From contig NZ_CAHJWJ010000001.1 in NCBI RefSeq assembly GCF_903642285.1, forward strand, positions 1 to 64,000: a DNA stretch of 64,000 nucleotides. Direction: 5' to 3'. How positions within the stretch are numbered: the stretch's first letter is position 1; each line of letters opens with the position of its first letter. Under the pieces are notes generated by a model. The model made no database searches, was not told the origin of the DNA, and saw only the letters and a program-made list of their open reading frames with translations. The position numbers were made by a program, and so were the translations under genes. Positions 9,704 to 19,162 of the stretch are shown here, in pieces. The stretch is from Sphingomonas bacterium. Its GTDB lineage: Bacteria > Pseudomonadota > Alphaproteobacteria > Sphingomonadales > Sphingomonadaceae.

Positions 9704-10693
9704 CTAGGCCTGATCCCCCAAGGCGATACGAAGACTGCGCCGATCGAAATACCGCTCGATGATCGAAATATCATACCCCGTGGTTCGGACGGCCTCGTCC
9801 CAGCCGCGAAGGTCCACATTATAGGCGTTGTCCCTCAACAGGGAGATTTTTACATACGGAAAACCGCGATCGACCAACTCCCGCCAGCGCCCAAGCGTCG
9901 GGTTTCGATGATCCGTTTGGTTTGTGTCGTACAATACGGCCGTCGATAGTCCTGCCGCCGACAGCCGATCACGAAGGCGGATTTCGTAACAGCCGATCAC
10001 CCATTCACGATCACCCTGCCGGACGCTTCTCCAAAAGAGGCGAAACGCTTCGGATCGCAGTGCCCGCGACTTGAAGAACAAGACGAAACTTTGGAAATGG
10101 TGGGTACGTTCGTGGCTTTCGGTCAATCCGACCACGTCGCCGTCGACTGCCCGCACATCGGCCAGGACGCCGTCGAGGCCAAAGAACGGTCCGAAGACGC
10201 TGTCGTTGGCGATCACGAGCAGGTCGAGACTGGCGATCGACTTCCCCAACTGTCTGATGGCATCGGCCCAGGCACCAAAGTCATATCCTCGGTTTTCACG
10301 CAGCAGGATGCCATCGGCGAATTGCAGGTCATCTTCTTTGATCGCCGCAAGATGATCCGAGGCGACGATCAGAATGACCGACATGCCCGATGCTTGCCAC
10401 GCGCGCGCATGGACGAGCGCATGCTCGGGAACGCATCCTCCGGTAGCGACGGTCACGAACAGGCAGGTTTCACGGGCAAGGCCACACGGCCGCTTCAACC
10501 ACCGTGATTTCGTGGGGAGGTTACGATCGACCTTGGCGGCGTCCATTCCCAGCAGCGTTGCTGCCTTGACGACCACGCAACGCAGCCCTGGGCCGATGAT
10601 CACGCTCCGTCCATTGCTGTTGAGGTTCGTACGGCGCTTGGCGCATTCGGCGGCGGGCACGTCGTCGGGGGGGGCATAACCGGAGTTCCTCAT
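9704..10693 (-). CDS. rhamnan-synthesis F (RgpF-like) protein
   Basis: About 329 residues. The core matches the rhamnan synthesis protein F family: RENRGYDFGAWADAIRQLG, then LDLLVIANDSVFGPFFGLDG, then VVGLTESHERTHHFQSFVLF. RgpF-type proteins take part in rhamnose-containing polysaccharide assembly in streptococci and in many Gram-negative O-antigen loci. The start ATG at 10691-10693 overlaps the upstream stop in an ATGA arrangement; frames extending to 10948 are spurious. Being in one operon with rmlABCD fits a role in rhamnosylated glycan synthesis. The exact activity is not established by sequence. Confidence 0.75.
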   Translation of the reverse strand: MRNSGYAPPDDVPAAECAKRRTNLNSNGRSVIIGPGLRCVVVKAATLLGMDAAKVDRNLPTKSRWLKRPCGLARETCLFVTVATGGCVPEHALVHARAWQASGMSVILIVASDHLAAIKEDDLQFADGILLRENRGYDFGAWADAIRQLGKSIASLDLLVIANDSVFGPFFGLDGVLADVRAVDGDVVGLTESHERTHHFQSFVLFFKSRALRSEAFRLFWRSVRQGDREWVIGCYEIRLRDRLSAAGLSTAVLYDTNQTDHRNPTLGRWRELVDRGFPYVKISLLRDNAYNVDLRGWDEAVRTTGYDISIIERYFDRRSLRIALGDQA

Positions 10694-11607
10694 GCGACAC
10701 TCCGTCGGACACCCGGCAGGGGCACCCCGAGCAGCTGGCCGGTCCGCCGAACCTGCATCTTCACCGTGTCCTTCAATGCCAGAAACCCGCGCTCGCGCGG
10801 GCGTTGGGCATAGAGCATGTCGAGCGTTGCCGGCGAGCGGTCGGCAAGACCTGCCCGGACCAGCGTCGGCAGCCGACCGGCAAACTCGGCTTTCGTCGGG
10901 TAGGGCCAGTAATGATACACCAGGTCCGCCGCCTCGCTCAGCGCGCAATGGCGAAACGCATATCCCATCGCAAACTGTTCGCCGTGATGAATTTTCTTGC
11001 CGTCCATTCCTGTCGGATCGGCGCCCGCCCAGATGGCGTCGCTGAGCGACAGGGCCTCACGAACAAGCCCGATATCGGTGGCGTCGATGGCGACTATGCC
11101 CGTGTTCCACATCGGTGTGTCGGCTTCCACGATCACCGGCGCGCCGGACGAGAGCCGATAGTCGCCTTGCTCCAATTGCTTGACCAGCGCGCGGTCCGGC
11201 ATCGTCGCCGTGGATCGGATACAGCCCTCGCGGATATGGAAACACGCCCGACCCCGGCCCACGCGGTGAAAAAGGCTCGCGGGGGGGCGCGTGAAATACG
11301 TGTCGGTATCGATGAAAACCACTTTACCGCCAAACCGGTCGAGTGCGTCGATGATCGCGCACGTCTTGCGCCGATGCACGTAGTCCCCACCATCCAACCA
11401 GCGCTCGAGCGTCGCATCTTCGATATGCACCACGTCGACCGGCAACCCGGCGAATGTCGAAGGGCGATCGCAATAGACGACAATCCGGCAGCCCAGCGGT
11501 GGGTCGCCCGCGACGCGCATCAGCGATAATATCGAGTAGATCGCCTGGTCGTAGATTTCCTGCCGGCCATAGCACAGATACAGCAGTACCGGCTCAGGCG
11601 ACGTCAT
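10690..11607 (-). CDS. glycosyltransferase, nucleotide-sugar transferase (GT8-like) fold
   Basis: About 305 residues. The start VLLYLCYGRQEIYDQAIYSI and the metal motif in KVVFIDTDTYFTRPP (DxD) are characteristic of GT-A nucleotide-diphospho-sugar transferases of the GT8-like kind. MWNTGIVAIDA and HGEQFAMGYAF resemble their acceptor-side segments. The ATG at 11605-11607 lies within the end of the upstream GT2 gene (14-nt overlap), and a GTG three codons earlier is possible. The 3' end overlaps the RgpF-like start (ATGA). It is part of the rml-glycosyltransferase operon, and the sugar specificity is unknown. Confidence 0.7.
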   Translation of the reverse strand: MTSPEPVLLYLCYGRQEIYDQAIYSILSLMRVAGDPPLGCRIVVYCDRPSTFAGLPVDVVHIEDATLERWLDGGDYVHRRKTCAIIDALDRFGGKVVFIDTDTYFTRPPASLFHRVGRGRACFHIREGCIRSTATMPDRALVKQLEQGDYRLSSGAPVIVEADTPMWNTGIVAIDATDIGLVREALSLSDAIWAGADPTGMDGKKIHHGEQFAMGYAFRHCALSEAADLVYHYWPYPTKAEFAGRLPTLVRAGLADRSPATLDMLYAQRPRERGFLALKDTVKMQVRRTGQLLGVPLPGVRRSVA

Positions 11608-12601
11608 TGGAAACACTCAACCGACGGACGCTCGGCGGACAGTCGCCGAACCGCCGCAACAGATAATCGCGAACGCCCGCCCGCCATGCCAACGCCAGCC
11701 GCGAACGCCCGAACAGCAAGGCGAACAGACGCGTGATCTGGCTTCTGGCAGGCGTGAGCCGGTTGCCCTGCCGAATGAATTCGATGATCTGTCGCGGGCG
11801 CTGCGCCAGCCGGCAATGGCGTTCCGCGAACAGAAGCTGGTTGCGAGCGAGAAAATAGACGTTCAGCGGCGAATAGCCTCCGCCGATCGACCCGGAGCCG
11901 TCATGGATGATGTGTGCGGACCGGACCATGATGAGGGGATAACCGGCCTTGCGGGCGCGAAACGCCCAGTCGGTATCGTCATAGTTCAGGAAATACGCGT
12001 CGTCGAAAAGACCAAGCGTCTTGAAGTGCCGTCGGTTGGCGAAGATGCCCGCACCCTTGATGAAAGCGGTCGCGTACAAAGGGGGCAGGTCGTCGAGCCG
12101 TACATTATCGATATTGGTGATGTCGGCCAGCCCGGTTCCGCTATTGACGGTTGCGCCGACGAATTCCGGCGTTCCACCGTCGCCGGAAAGGTGGAGCGGA
12201 CCCAATATCGGGTCGCCGCCGTGCGCCAGGCTGGTGCGCAACAGCTCGTTCATGGTCTCGGGCAGGACCTGTGCGTCGTTGTTGAGAATGAAGATATTGT
12301 CGAAGCCGTCATCCAGCGCGCGGCGGATGGCGAGGTTGTTGCCCCCGGTCCAGCCGCCATTCACGTCGGAAAACAGCACCGTCACATCGTCGCCGAGCGC
12401 CCGCAGATGATCGGCGGAAGCATCGGTCGACGCGTTGTCGACCAGATATAGATGCCAATCGATACCTTCACTGCGGCGAAGCGACGCTAGGCAATCCAGG
12501 CTGAGTTGCCAGCCGTTCCAGTTCACGATGATGACCGCGACGCTCATCGGCCCCGAGGCGGGGGACGGTGAGGGTTCCGCAACGTCGGTCGGAGGCAGCA
12601 T
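11594..12601 (-). CDS. glycosyltransferase family 2 (rhamnosyltransferase-like)
   Basis: A 335-residue GT2 protein of the WbbL/RfbN-like type. It has SVAVIIVNWNGWQLSLDCLA, then LYLVDNASTDASADHL, then DNIFILNNDAQVLPETM, and the family's late motif YFLNYDDTDWAFRARKAGYP. The ATG at 12599-12601 lies 17 nt after the rmlB stop, and a later ATG at 12545 is an alternative. This subgroup is rich in rhamnosyltransferases, and its position directly after rmlB supports dTDP-rhamnose as donor. That remains inference. Confidence 0.85.
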   Translation of the reverse strand: MLPPTDVAEPSPSPASGPMSVAVIIVNWNGWQLSLDCLASLRRSEGIDWHLYLVDNASTDASADHLRALGDDVTVLFSDVNGGWTGGNNLAIRRALDDGFDNIFILNNDAQVLPETMNELLRTSLAHGGDPILGPLHLSGDGGTPEFVGATVNSGTGLADITNIDNVRLDDLPPLYATAFIKGAGIFANRRHFKTLGLFDDAYFLNYDDTDWAFRARKAGYPLIMVRSAHIIHDGSGSIGGGYSPLNVYFLARNQLLFAERHCRLAQRPRQIIEFIRQGNRLTPARSQITRLFALLFGRSRLALAWRAGVRDYLLRRFGDCPPSVRRLSVSNDVA

Positions 12602-12618
12602 GGCGTCGCCCTGCTCGC

Positions 12619-13686
12619 TCAGCGGCTGATCGACGCGTGATCGAGAAGCGGCCGCCACCAGCCCTCGTTGCCGAGGAACCAGGCGAGTGTCTCGGCGAAA
12701 CCGGTCGAGAAATCGCGTTGCGGCGCATAACCGAGTTCGCTGCGGATCTTGGTCTCGTCGATGGCGTAGCGGCGGTCGTGGCCGGGGCGGTCCGTCACGT
12801 AGCTGATGAGATCCCTGGTCGCTGCACCCCGCGCGGCGGCGGCATCCGGGAACCGGCCTGCAAGCGACACGTCGGCGGCGAACGCTGCGTCGACGCCGCG
12901 GCAAATCTCCTCGATCACGCGCAAATTGGGCAGTTCCTGACCACCGCCGATATTATAAACTTCGCCCGGACGCCCCTTGTCCACCACGAGCGAGATGCCG
13001 TGGCAGTGATCCTCGACATGCAGCCAGTCGCGGACGTTCATCCCGTCTCCGTAGACGGGCAGGGGCCGGCCCGCGAGGGCGTTGAGGGTGAACAGCGGGA
13101 TCAGCTTCTCGGGAAACTGGTATGGCCCGTAATTGTTCGAGCAATTGCTGATCGTCGTCTCGAGCCCGTAGGTATGGTGATAGGCGCGGACGAGGTGATC
13201 GGAGCCGGCCTTGCTGGCGGAGTAGGGCGAATTGGGCCGGTACGGCGTTTCCTCGGTAAAGGCGGGGTCGTCGTGTTCGAGCGTGCCATAGACCTCGTCG
13301 GTCGACACGTGATGGAAACGATGCGGCCTTTTCGCGCCGGTCAGCCACGCAGCTCGGGCGGCCTGCAGCAGGACATGGGTGCCGACCACATTGGTCTGAA
13401 CGAACGCCTCGGGACCGCTGATCGATCGGTCGACATGGCTTTCCGCTGCGAAGTGGACGATCGTGTCGAGCTGGTGGTCGGACAACAGCCTGTCGACCAG
13501 CTCGCGGTCGCCGATGTCACCCTCGACAAAAATGATATCCGGCACACCGGCCAGGCTCTCGCGATTGCCTGCATAGGTCAGCGCATCGAGCACCACGATC
13601 ACATCTTCGGACCGTTCGGCGCGACGCTGGCGAGCATAGTTGCTGCCGATGAAGCCGGCGCCACCGGTCACGAGCAGGTTAGCCAT
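12619..13686 (-). CDS. rmlB: dTDP-glucose 4,6-dehydratase RmlB
   Basis: RmlB turns dTDP-glucose into dTDP-4-keto-6-deoxyglucose, the second step of dTDP-L-rhamnose synthesis. The 355-residue product has the NAD-binding loop LLVTGGAGFIGSNY, the strand HFAAESHVDRSI, and the extended-SDR catalytic pair in YSASKAGSDHLVRAY (YxxxK). NNYGPYQFPEKLIPLF is a dehydratase hallmark. The ATG at 13684-13686 overlaps the end of rmlD by 8 nt (ATGGCTAA). It is the last rml gene of the operon, and glycosyltransferases follow. Confidence 0.97.
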   Translation of the reverse strand: MANLLVTGGAGFIGSNYARQRRAERSEDVIVVLDALTYAGNRESLAGVPDIIFVEGDIGDRELVDRLLSDHQLDTIVHFAAESHVDRSISGPEAFVQTNVVGTHVLLQAARAAWLTGAKRPHRFHHVSTDEVYGTLEHDDPAFTEETPYRPNSPYSASKAGSDHLVRAYHHTYGLETTISNCSNNYGPYQFPEKLIPLFTLNALAGRPLPVYGDGMNVRDWLHVEDHCHGISLVVDKGRPGEVYNIGGGQELPNLRVIEEICRGVDAAFAADVSLAGRFPDAAAARGAATRDLISYVTDRPGHDRRYAIDETKIRSELGYAPQRDFSTGFAETLAWFLGNEGWWRPLLDHASISR

Positions 13687-14536
13687 GAGCTGCAATTTCC
13701 TTGAGCATTGTTCGCAGGTTGACGCGCCAGTGCGGCGCCGGCTTCTCGAGAATATTCCAGGTGCGGGTCTTGTCCAGCACCGAATAGAAGGGACGGCGGG
13801 CAGGGGTGGGGAATTGCGCCGTGGTGATCGGTATCACCGGCACCGCCTTGGCCAACAAGCCCAGCGCGACCGACTCCTCCTGGATGGCGACGGCGAAATC
13901 ATACCAGCTCGCCACGCCGGCGTCCGTATAATGGAGCATGCCGGTCGCCTCCGCCTGCCACAACGCCCAGAGCGCGCGTGCGAGATCGGGGGCGTAGGTG
14001 GGGGTGCCGACCTGATCGGCGACGACTCCGACCGAATCGCGCTCGTTCATCAGCCGAAGCATGGTCCGGACGAAGTTGCCGCCGGTCGGTGCATAGACCC
14101 AGGCGGTACGAACGATCAGCGCATCACCACCTGCCGCGATTTCTCCTGCGAGCTTGGTGCGGCCATATGCGCTGACCGGCGCGGCCGGGGCGTCGGGACA
14201 ATAGGGTATGCCGCCATTGCCGTCGAAGACGAAGTCGGTCGAAACATGGACCAGCTTTGCGCCGACGTCGCGCGCGGCCGCGGCGAGAATGCCGACCGCG
14301 TCTGCGTTGATCGCATGAGCAGCGGCCTCCTCAGCCTCGGCGCGATCGACCGCCGTCCACGCGGCGGCGTTCAGGATGACGTCCGGGCGCTCGCTGGCGA
14401 TCAGGTCCCGTACCGCCGCGGCATCGGTCAGGTCGAGCGTCGCGCGATCACGCGCGACGATGGCGATGCCGGTCGGGGCCACGGCCTGCAACGCGGTCCC
14501 GAGCTGGCCGTCCGAGCCGGTGATAAGCGCCTTCAC
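13679..14536 (-). CDS. rmlD: dTDP-4-dehydrorhamnose reductase RmlD
   Basis: RmlD reduces dTDP-4-keto-L-rhamnose to dTDP-L-rhamnose, the last step of the pathway. The N-terminus KALITGSDGQLGTALQAV is the family's NAD(P) loop. VHVSTDFVFDGNGG and YGRTKLAGEIA give the SDR catalytic region, and AWVYAPTGGNFVRTM follows. I take the GTG at 14534-14536 as start because the protein then begins exactly at the Rossmann strand, as in relatives. An ATG at 14561-14563 would add nine residues and overlap rmlC. The gene overlaps rmlB at its 3' end. Confidence 0.93.
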   Translation of the reverse strand: MKALITGSDGQLGTALQAVAPTGIAIVARDRATLDLTDAAAVRDLIASERPDVILNAAAWTAVDRAEAEEAAAHAINADAVGILAAAARDVGAKLVHVSTDFVFDGNGGIPYCPDAPAAPVSAYGRTKLAGEIAAGGDALIVRTAWVYAPTGGNFVRTMLRLMNERDSVGVVADQVGTPTYAPDLARALWALWQAEATGMLHYTDAGVASWYDFAVAIQEESVALGLLAKAVPVIPITTAQFPTPARRPFYSVLDKTRTWNILEKPAPHWRVNLRTMLKEIAAHG

Positions 14537-14549
14537 GCGCGCATCCCCG

Positions 14550-15098
14550 TCACGCGAACACATCGACGGCAGAGAGCGGTACCACGACAGTATCCTTTGC
14601 CGACAGGCTGGGCGTCATGCCGTTAAGCGGCCAGTCGATGCCGATCGCAGGATCGTCCCAGCGGATCGAATGCTCGAGTTGCGGGCGATAGACGCTGGTG
14701 CATTTATAGAGAAAGTCGGTGCCGTCGACGAGGCACAGGAAGCCGTGCGCGAAGCCTTCCGGCACCCACAGCATCCGCTTGTTCGCGGCGGAGAGTTCCA
14801 CACCCGTCCATCGCCCGAAATGCGGCGAGGAGCGACGGATGTCGACGGCCACGTCGAAGACCGCACCGGCGGTGACGCGGACCAGCTTGCCCTGCGGCTC
14901 GGGGTTCTGGAAATGCAGGCCGCGCAACACCCCGGCCTGGGACCGGCTGTGATTGTCCTGGACGAATCTGGTCGGCAACCCGGCGGCCGCGAACGCTTCC
15001 TCGTTAAAGCTTTCGAGGAAGAACCCTCGATCGTCACCGAAGACACGCGGTTCGACGATGACGACATCGGGCAGGTCGGTCTCGATGCACGTCACCAT
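14550..15098 (-). CDS. rmlC: dTDP-4-dehydrorhamnose 3,5-epimerase RmlC
   Basis: RmlC epimerises dTDP-4-keto-6-deoxyglucose at C3 and C5. The 182-residue protein has the usual family length. [17 protein letters not shown] comes first, followed by [18 protein letters not shown] with the catalytic His of the cupin fold, and [13 protein letters not shown]. The start ATG at 15096-15098 overlaps the rmlA stop (ATGGTGA), so the two are translationally coupled. It is the second gene of the operon. Confidence 0.96.
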   Translation of the reverse strand: MVTCIETDLPDVVIVEPRVFGDDRGFFLESFNEEAFAAAGLPTRFVQDNHSRSQAGVLRGLHFQNPEPQGKLVRVTAGAVFDVAVDIRRSSPHFGRWTGVELSAANKRMLWVPEGFAHGFLCLVDGTDFLYKCTSVYRPQLEHSIRWDDPAIGIDWPLNGMTPSLSAKDTVVVPLSAVDVFA

Positions 15099-15976
15099 GC
15101 CCGCGTTCCTTCATTCAGCATCGCGAGGAGATACTCGCCATACCCGCTCTTGCGCAGCGGTGCCGCGATGCGTTCGAGCTGGGCACCGTCGATAAAGCCC
15201 ATCCGCCATGCGATTTCCTCGGGGCAGCAGATCTTCAGACCCTGCCTGTCCTCCGTCACCTTCACATATTGCGCGGCGTCGAGGAGCGAGGCATGGGTGC
15301 CGGTGTCGAGCCAAGCGTAGCCGCGCCCCATGATCTCCACGTTCAGCGACCCCGCATCGAGATAGAGCCGGTTGAGATCGGTGATTTCCAGTTCGCCGCG
15401 CTCGGACGGCTGGATGCGATGGGCATAGTCTACGGCATTGCCATCGTAGAAATAAAGACCGGTAACCGCATAGTTCGACCTGGGCTTCGCAGGCTTTTCC
15501 TCGATGGTCTCCGCTCGGCCCTGCGCGTCGAAGGAGACCACCCCGTATGATGTCGGGTCCGCCACATAATAGCCGAACACGGTTGCCCCAGCGGTGCGCG
15601 CATCGGCCGAGGCCAGCAGATCGGTAAGCCCATGCCCGTAGAAGACGTTGTCGCCGAGCACGAGCGCCGAAGGATTGGCGCCGACGAAATCAGCGCCGAT
15701 GATGAAGGCCTGCGCCAACCCGTCGGGGCTGGGCTGGACGGCGTAGTCGATCGAAAGGCCCCATGCCGCCCCATCACCAAGCACTGCCTGAAATGCGGCT
15801 TGATCGTGAGGAGTCGTGATGATGAGGATATCGCGGATGCCGGCGAGCATCAGCGTGGATAGCGGGTAATAGATCATCGGCTTATCGTACACGGGCATCA
15901 ACTGCTTCGAGACGCCCCGGGTCAGCGGATACAGCCGCGTCCCCGACCCGCCCGCCAGAATCATCCCCTTGCGCAT
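15092..15976 (-). CDS. rmlA: glucose-1-phosphate thymidylyltransferase RmlA
   Basis: RmlA makes dTDP-glucose from glucose-1-phosphate and dTTP and is usually feedback-inhibited by dTDP-rhamnose. The 294-residue product starts [20 protein letters not shown], the nucleotide-binding signature. [20 protein letters not shown] and [14 protein letters not shown] also belong to the family. It is the first gene of a minus-strand operon, rmlA-C-D-B followed by four glycosyltransferase-type genes. Its promoter must lie in the short divergent spacer (15977-16079) shared with the GT2 gene at 16080. The gene order A-C-D-B differs from the A-C-B-D order I recall for sphingan clusters. Confidence 0.97.
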   Translation of the reverse strand: MRKGMILAGGSGTRLYPLTRGVSKQLMPVYDKPMIYYPLSTLMLAGIRDILIITTPHDQAAFQAVLGDGAAWGLSIDYAVQPSPDGLAQAFIIGADFVGANPSALVLGDNVFYGHGLTDLLASADARTAGATVFGYYVADPTSYGVVSFDAQGRAETIEEKPAKPRSNYAVTGLYFYDGNAVDYAHRIQPSERGELEITDLNRLYLDAGSLNVEIMGRGYAWLDTGTHASLLDAAQYVKVTEDRQGLKICCPEEIAWRMGFIDGAQLERIAAPLRKSGYGEYLLAMLNEGTRAW

Positions 15977-16079
15977 TCGATCAACCCCAGATTAAGCCTC
16001 GCCTCATAATGTATTGGCGCAGCGCAGCAATACCGGTTCTAGGCGCGGCACCTTGCAAAACACTTACTGGAGCGGGCGA

Positions 16080-16985
16080 TTGAACGAACGGTTGTCGCAG
16101 GGTCGGTTGATCGACGTCGCCGTCTGCACCTATCGCCGCGCCTCGTTGGAGACCACGTTGCGATCGCTTGCCACGCAGATACTCCCGGTCGGCACCTCGC
16201 TGCGGGTCATCGTCGCCGACAATGACGAGACCCCTATCGCCCGCGCGCTGGTGGTATCGATCGGCGCGGAACTCGGCATCGACTATCGCTACATCCACGC
16301 GCCGCAACGCAACATCTCGGTCGCGCGCAACGCTTGTCTCGACGCCGGCGACGCGCCGCTGCTCGCTTTTATCGACGACGACGAAAGCGCCATTCCTCAC
16401 TGGCTGGCGGCGCTGGCCGCACGTCTGGACGAAACCGGGGCGGACGCCGTACTAGGACCCGCCAGGGCGCTCTATCCACCGGGTGCTCCTGCTTGGGCCA
16501 GTCGTGCCGACCTTCATTCGACGACGCCGCCGTTCACAGAGACCGACGACATCAGGACGGGCTATACCTGTAACGTCCTGTTGCGGCGGTCGGCGTTCGG
16601 CGGGCGTCGGTTCGACCTCGACCTCGGCCGGTCGGGCGGCGAGGACGACGTGTTCTTCGCCGGCGCGGTGCGCGACGGTGCGCGGATCGCCTATGCGCCT
16701 GATGCAATCGTCGACGATCCCGTGCCGATTGCGCGGCTGACGATCGGTTGGTTGTGCCGTCGCTCGTTCCGCAACGGCCAGACCTACGCGCGTACCCGGC
16801 TGGCGGCGGGCGGCGGCCGCCCCATCCTCCTGGTGACGGCGGCGGGCAAGGCGGTGCTGTGCCTGGTCGCCGCGGCGATCACTGCGCCGTCCGCCGTGCG
16901 CTGGCGGCGAATGACCGTGCGGGGAATGCTGCATCTTGGTGCATGCGCGACCTATCTGGGGCGGCCCGATCTGCAGCTGTATTGA
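16080..16985 (+). CDS. glycosyltransferase family 2
   Basis: About 301 residues. A GT2 core, RLIDVAVCTYRRASLETTL, is followed by RVIVADNDETPIARAL, NISVARNACLDAG and the metal site PLLAFIDDDESAIPHWL. A late EDDVFFAGAVRDG segment fits the catalytic base region. I place the start at a TTG at 16080-16082 because GGAGCGGG stands about 10 nt upstream. A TTG at 16014 is possible but lacks a ribosome-binding site. It is divergent from rmlA and 21 nt before the next GT2 gene. Sugar specificity is unknown. Confidence 0.8.
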   Translation: MNERLSQGRLIDVAVCTYRRASLETTLRSLATQILPVGTSLRVIVADNDETPIARALVVSIGAELGIDYRYIHAPQRNISVARNACLDAGDAPLLAFIDDDESAIPHWLAALAARLDETGADAVLGPARALYPPGAPAWASRADLHSTTPPFTETDDIRTGYTCNVLLRRSAFGGRRFDLDLGRSGGEDDVFFAGAVRDGARIAYAPDAIVDDPVPIARLTIGWLCRRSFRNGQTYARTRLAAGGGRPILLVTAAGKAVLCLVAAAITAPSAVRWRRMTVRGMLHLGACATYLGRPDLQLY

Positions 16986-17006
16986 TCCGGCGTTGGGGAA
17001 ACGATC

Positions 17007-18059
17007 ATGACACTGCCGCGCTTCTCGATCGTGATCGTCAACTTCAACTACGCCCAGTTCCTGCCGCAGGCGATCGATTCGGCGCTGGCGCAGACGCTCG
17101 ACGGGTGCGAAGTGATCGTCGTCGACGACGCATCCGCCGACGGGTCGCGTGAAGTCATCGCTGGTTATGGCGACCGGATCATCCGTATTTTCCGGTCGGA
17201 AAACGGCGGGATGTCGGCCGCGGTCAATGCGGGTTTCGGTCGATGTTCGGCACAGCTGATCCTGTTCCTCGACGCGGACGATTTCCTGTATCCCGACGCG
17301 GCCCAGCGGATCGTCGCGTCCTGGTCGCCCGGCGTGGCGCAGGTGCAGGCGCGGCTTCACCTCGTCGATGTCACGGGGCGGGTCGAGGATGTCTTCCCGC
17401 CTTATGAAGTGGCGTTGGCGACCGGGGATGTCGCGCCGGCGCTGGCGGCGTACGGCCGCTACGCCACGACGGTGACCACCGGGCTGGCCTTTTCCCGCGA
17501 GGCGCTGGAACGGGTCATGCCGATCCCCGAACGCGCGTTCGACCGGTCCGCGGACGGGTATCTCGCGACGGTCGTGCCGCTATACGGACGCGTTATTGCG
17601 ATCGAGGAGCCGATCGGTGCCTATCGCCGACACGACAGCAACCATAGCGGCTTCGGCGCGAACATCGCGAAGCGTGCGCGCTGGCGGGTCGATCACGACG
17701 AGCACCGATACGCCGCGCTGCGCGACCACGGCCATCGTCGAAACGTGACGATCGCACAGGAGCCGGGCATGGCCGACGGCATTCACCTCGAACAACGACT
17801 GGCGTCGTTGTGCTTCGCGCCGGATGAGCATCCTTACCGTGGCGATCGTCGCGCGTCGCTGGGCCTCGCGGGTGCACGGGCGGCGTTCGCGGCGCCGATG
17901 TCGCTGAAACGGCGAACGACCAGTGCGGCTATCTTCCTGGCCGCGGGGCTTGCACCCGGGCCGATCGCGCGGCGGGCACTCGCGTGGAAGATCGAACGGT
18001 CGAGCCGGCCGCGGGTGATCGACTGGCTGGCCGGCCATTTGCGACGGCTGATGGGGTAG
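17007..18059 (+). CDS. glycosyltransferase family 2
   Basis: A 350-residue GT2 enzyme. FSIVIVNFNYAQFLPQAIDS, CEVIVVDDASADGSREVI and QLILFLDADDFLYPD form the complete nucleotide/metal-binding GT-A half. The C-terminal 100 residues are basic and less conserved. GGGGAA lies at good distance before the ATG. It follows the GT2 gene at 16080 in the same direction and converges with the GT2 gene ending at 18066, six bases away. It probably adds one EPS sugar. Confidence 0.85.
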   Translation: MTLPRFSIVIVNFNYAQFLPQAIDSALAQTLDGCEVIVVDDASADGSREVIAGYGDRIIRIFRSENGGMSAAVNAGFGRCSAQLILFLDADDFLYPDAAQRIVASWSPGVAQVQARLHLVDVTGRVEDVFPPYEVALATGDVAPALAAYGRYATTVTTGLAFSREALERVMPIPERAFDRSADGYLATVVPLYGRVIAIEEPIGAYRRHDSNHSGFGANIAKRARWRVDHDEHRYAALRDHGHRRNVTIAQEPGMADGIHLEQRLASLCFAPDEHPYRGDRRASLGLAGARAAFAAPMSLKRRTTSAAIFLAAGLAPGPIARRALAWKIERSSRPRVIDWLAGHLRRLMG

Positions 18060-18065
18060 CGTCGA

Positions 18066-19055
18066 CTATATCAGGAATCGCGGCTCGTCGACGGTGGCCC
18101 GGCGAGGCGTCAACTTGGTCATGGCACCGTCCCATTTGTCTCTCGCGATATCCGTGAGTGTCGCCAGCAGCCGTCCGGGATGTTCAGCGTGCCGAGCGAC
18201 GGCCCGAACGACGCCCAGCGATCTTTTCTGCGACAGGAATGCGCGGTGACGTCGCTTGCGTGCAACCTGGTCGAGATGTCGTCGCAGCGTGGCATGAAGA
18301 TCGGCATCGTTAGCCGATAACGCCAGAAGCTCGACGATTGCTTGCTCTACCGCCTCGAGATCGCGCTCGCCATGCGCGCTGCTCAGCGAATGCGCGTGCT
18401 CCACGGCAACATAATGGCAGCCGGCGGAAAGGCGGAAACGCGCGCCCGCGATCAGGGCGCGGACGTACAAGTGGTAATCCTCCGACAATCGCATCTGCTC
18501 GGCATACCGCAGGCCATGACGGTCCAGAAAGGCACGTGACATGACAGGTTTGAGAAACCCATATTCGTGTTTGTAGCGGCCGCGTTGCGATATCGATCCC
18601 TCGACGAAGCCGACCGCGGTCAGCCGGCGAGGTTCGATATGGTGGCGGCCGATCTCGACGCACGCACGCCGTACGGTGCCTGGGTCGCGGACGAACACGA
18701 TATTGTCGGCGACCAGGTCCCAATCCGAAGTTGCGAACAGTGCGGCGAAGCGTCCGGGCAAGAAAAAATCATCGGCGTCGAGGATGGCGATGAAGGCCGC
18801 GTCGCTGGCGGCGATCGCGAAGTTGCGCGCACCGCTTGGGCCCGCATTGGCGGGCAGGGTGCGAACCGACAGTCGGCCGGTGCCGTCGTCATGCGCCGAT
18901 GCCGCGACGTCCGTGCCATCGGTCGAGGCATCGTCGATCACGCGGACTTCGCACACCTCCGGTTCGGCTAGCGCGGAATCGATCGCGCGGCCGATGGTCG
19001 CGGCAGCATTATAGGCTGCGATGATGACGCAGACAGAGGCGTCTGAACGGATCAT
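18066..19055 (-). CDS. glycosyltransferase family 2
   Basis: A 329-residue GT2 protein beginning MIRSDASVCVIIAAYNAAAT at the ATG 19053-19055. VRVIDDASTDGTDVAA and FIAILDADDFFLPGRFA are its donor-binding motifs. The frame extends another 31 codons upstream without family similarity, and AAGGGACG precedes the chosen start. The middle segment YKHEYGFLKPVMSRAFLD and MRLSEDYHLYVRALIAG resemble acceptor-binding parts of EPS-type GT2 enzymes. It is divergent from the GT4-like gene at 19163. Donor unknown. Confidence 0.85.
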   Translation of the reverse strand: MIRSDASVCVIIAAYNAAATIGRAIDSALAEPEVCEVRVIDDASTDGTDVAASAHDDGTGRLSVRTLPANAGPSGARNFAIAASDAAFIAILDADDFFLPGRFAALFATSDWDLVADNIVFVRDPGTVRRACVEIGRHHIEPRRLTAVGFVEGSISQRGRYKHEYGFLKPVMSRAFLDRHGLRYAEQMRLSEDYHLYVRALIAGARFRLSAGCHYVAVEHAHSLSSAHGERDLEAVEQAIVELLALSANDADLHATLRRHLDQVARKRRHRAFLSQKRSLGVVRAVARHAEHPGRLLATLTDIARDKWDGAMTKLTPRRATVDEPRFLI

Positions 19056-19162
19056 CGCCGGACGTCCCTTTCGAAGAGCGCTTTCCCAAGGGACGTTCCA
19101 GTTCCGCCCGGCGAACGCGCCGAACGTTGCACCGCACAACGGAAACAAGGATAAAGACAGGG

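Noticed and set aside
12568..13704. Long plus-strand open frame antisense to rmlB
   Set aside because: It mirrors the codon pattern of rmlB, has no family similarity and no ribosome-binding site; rmlB is certain.
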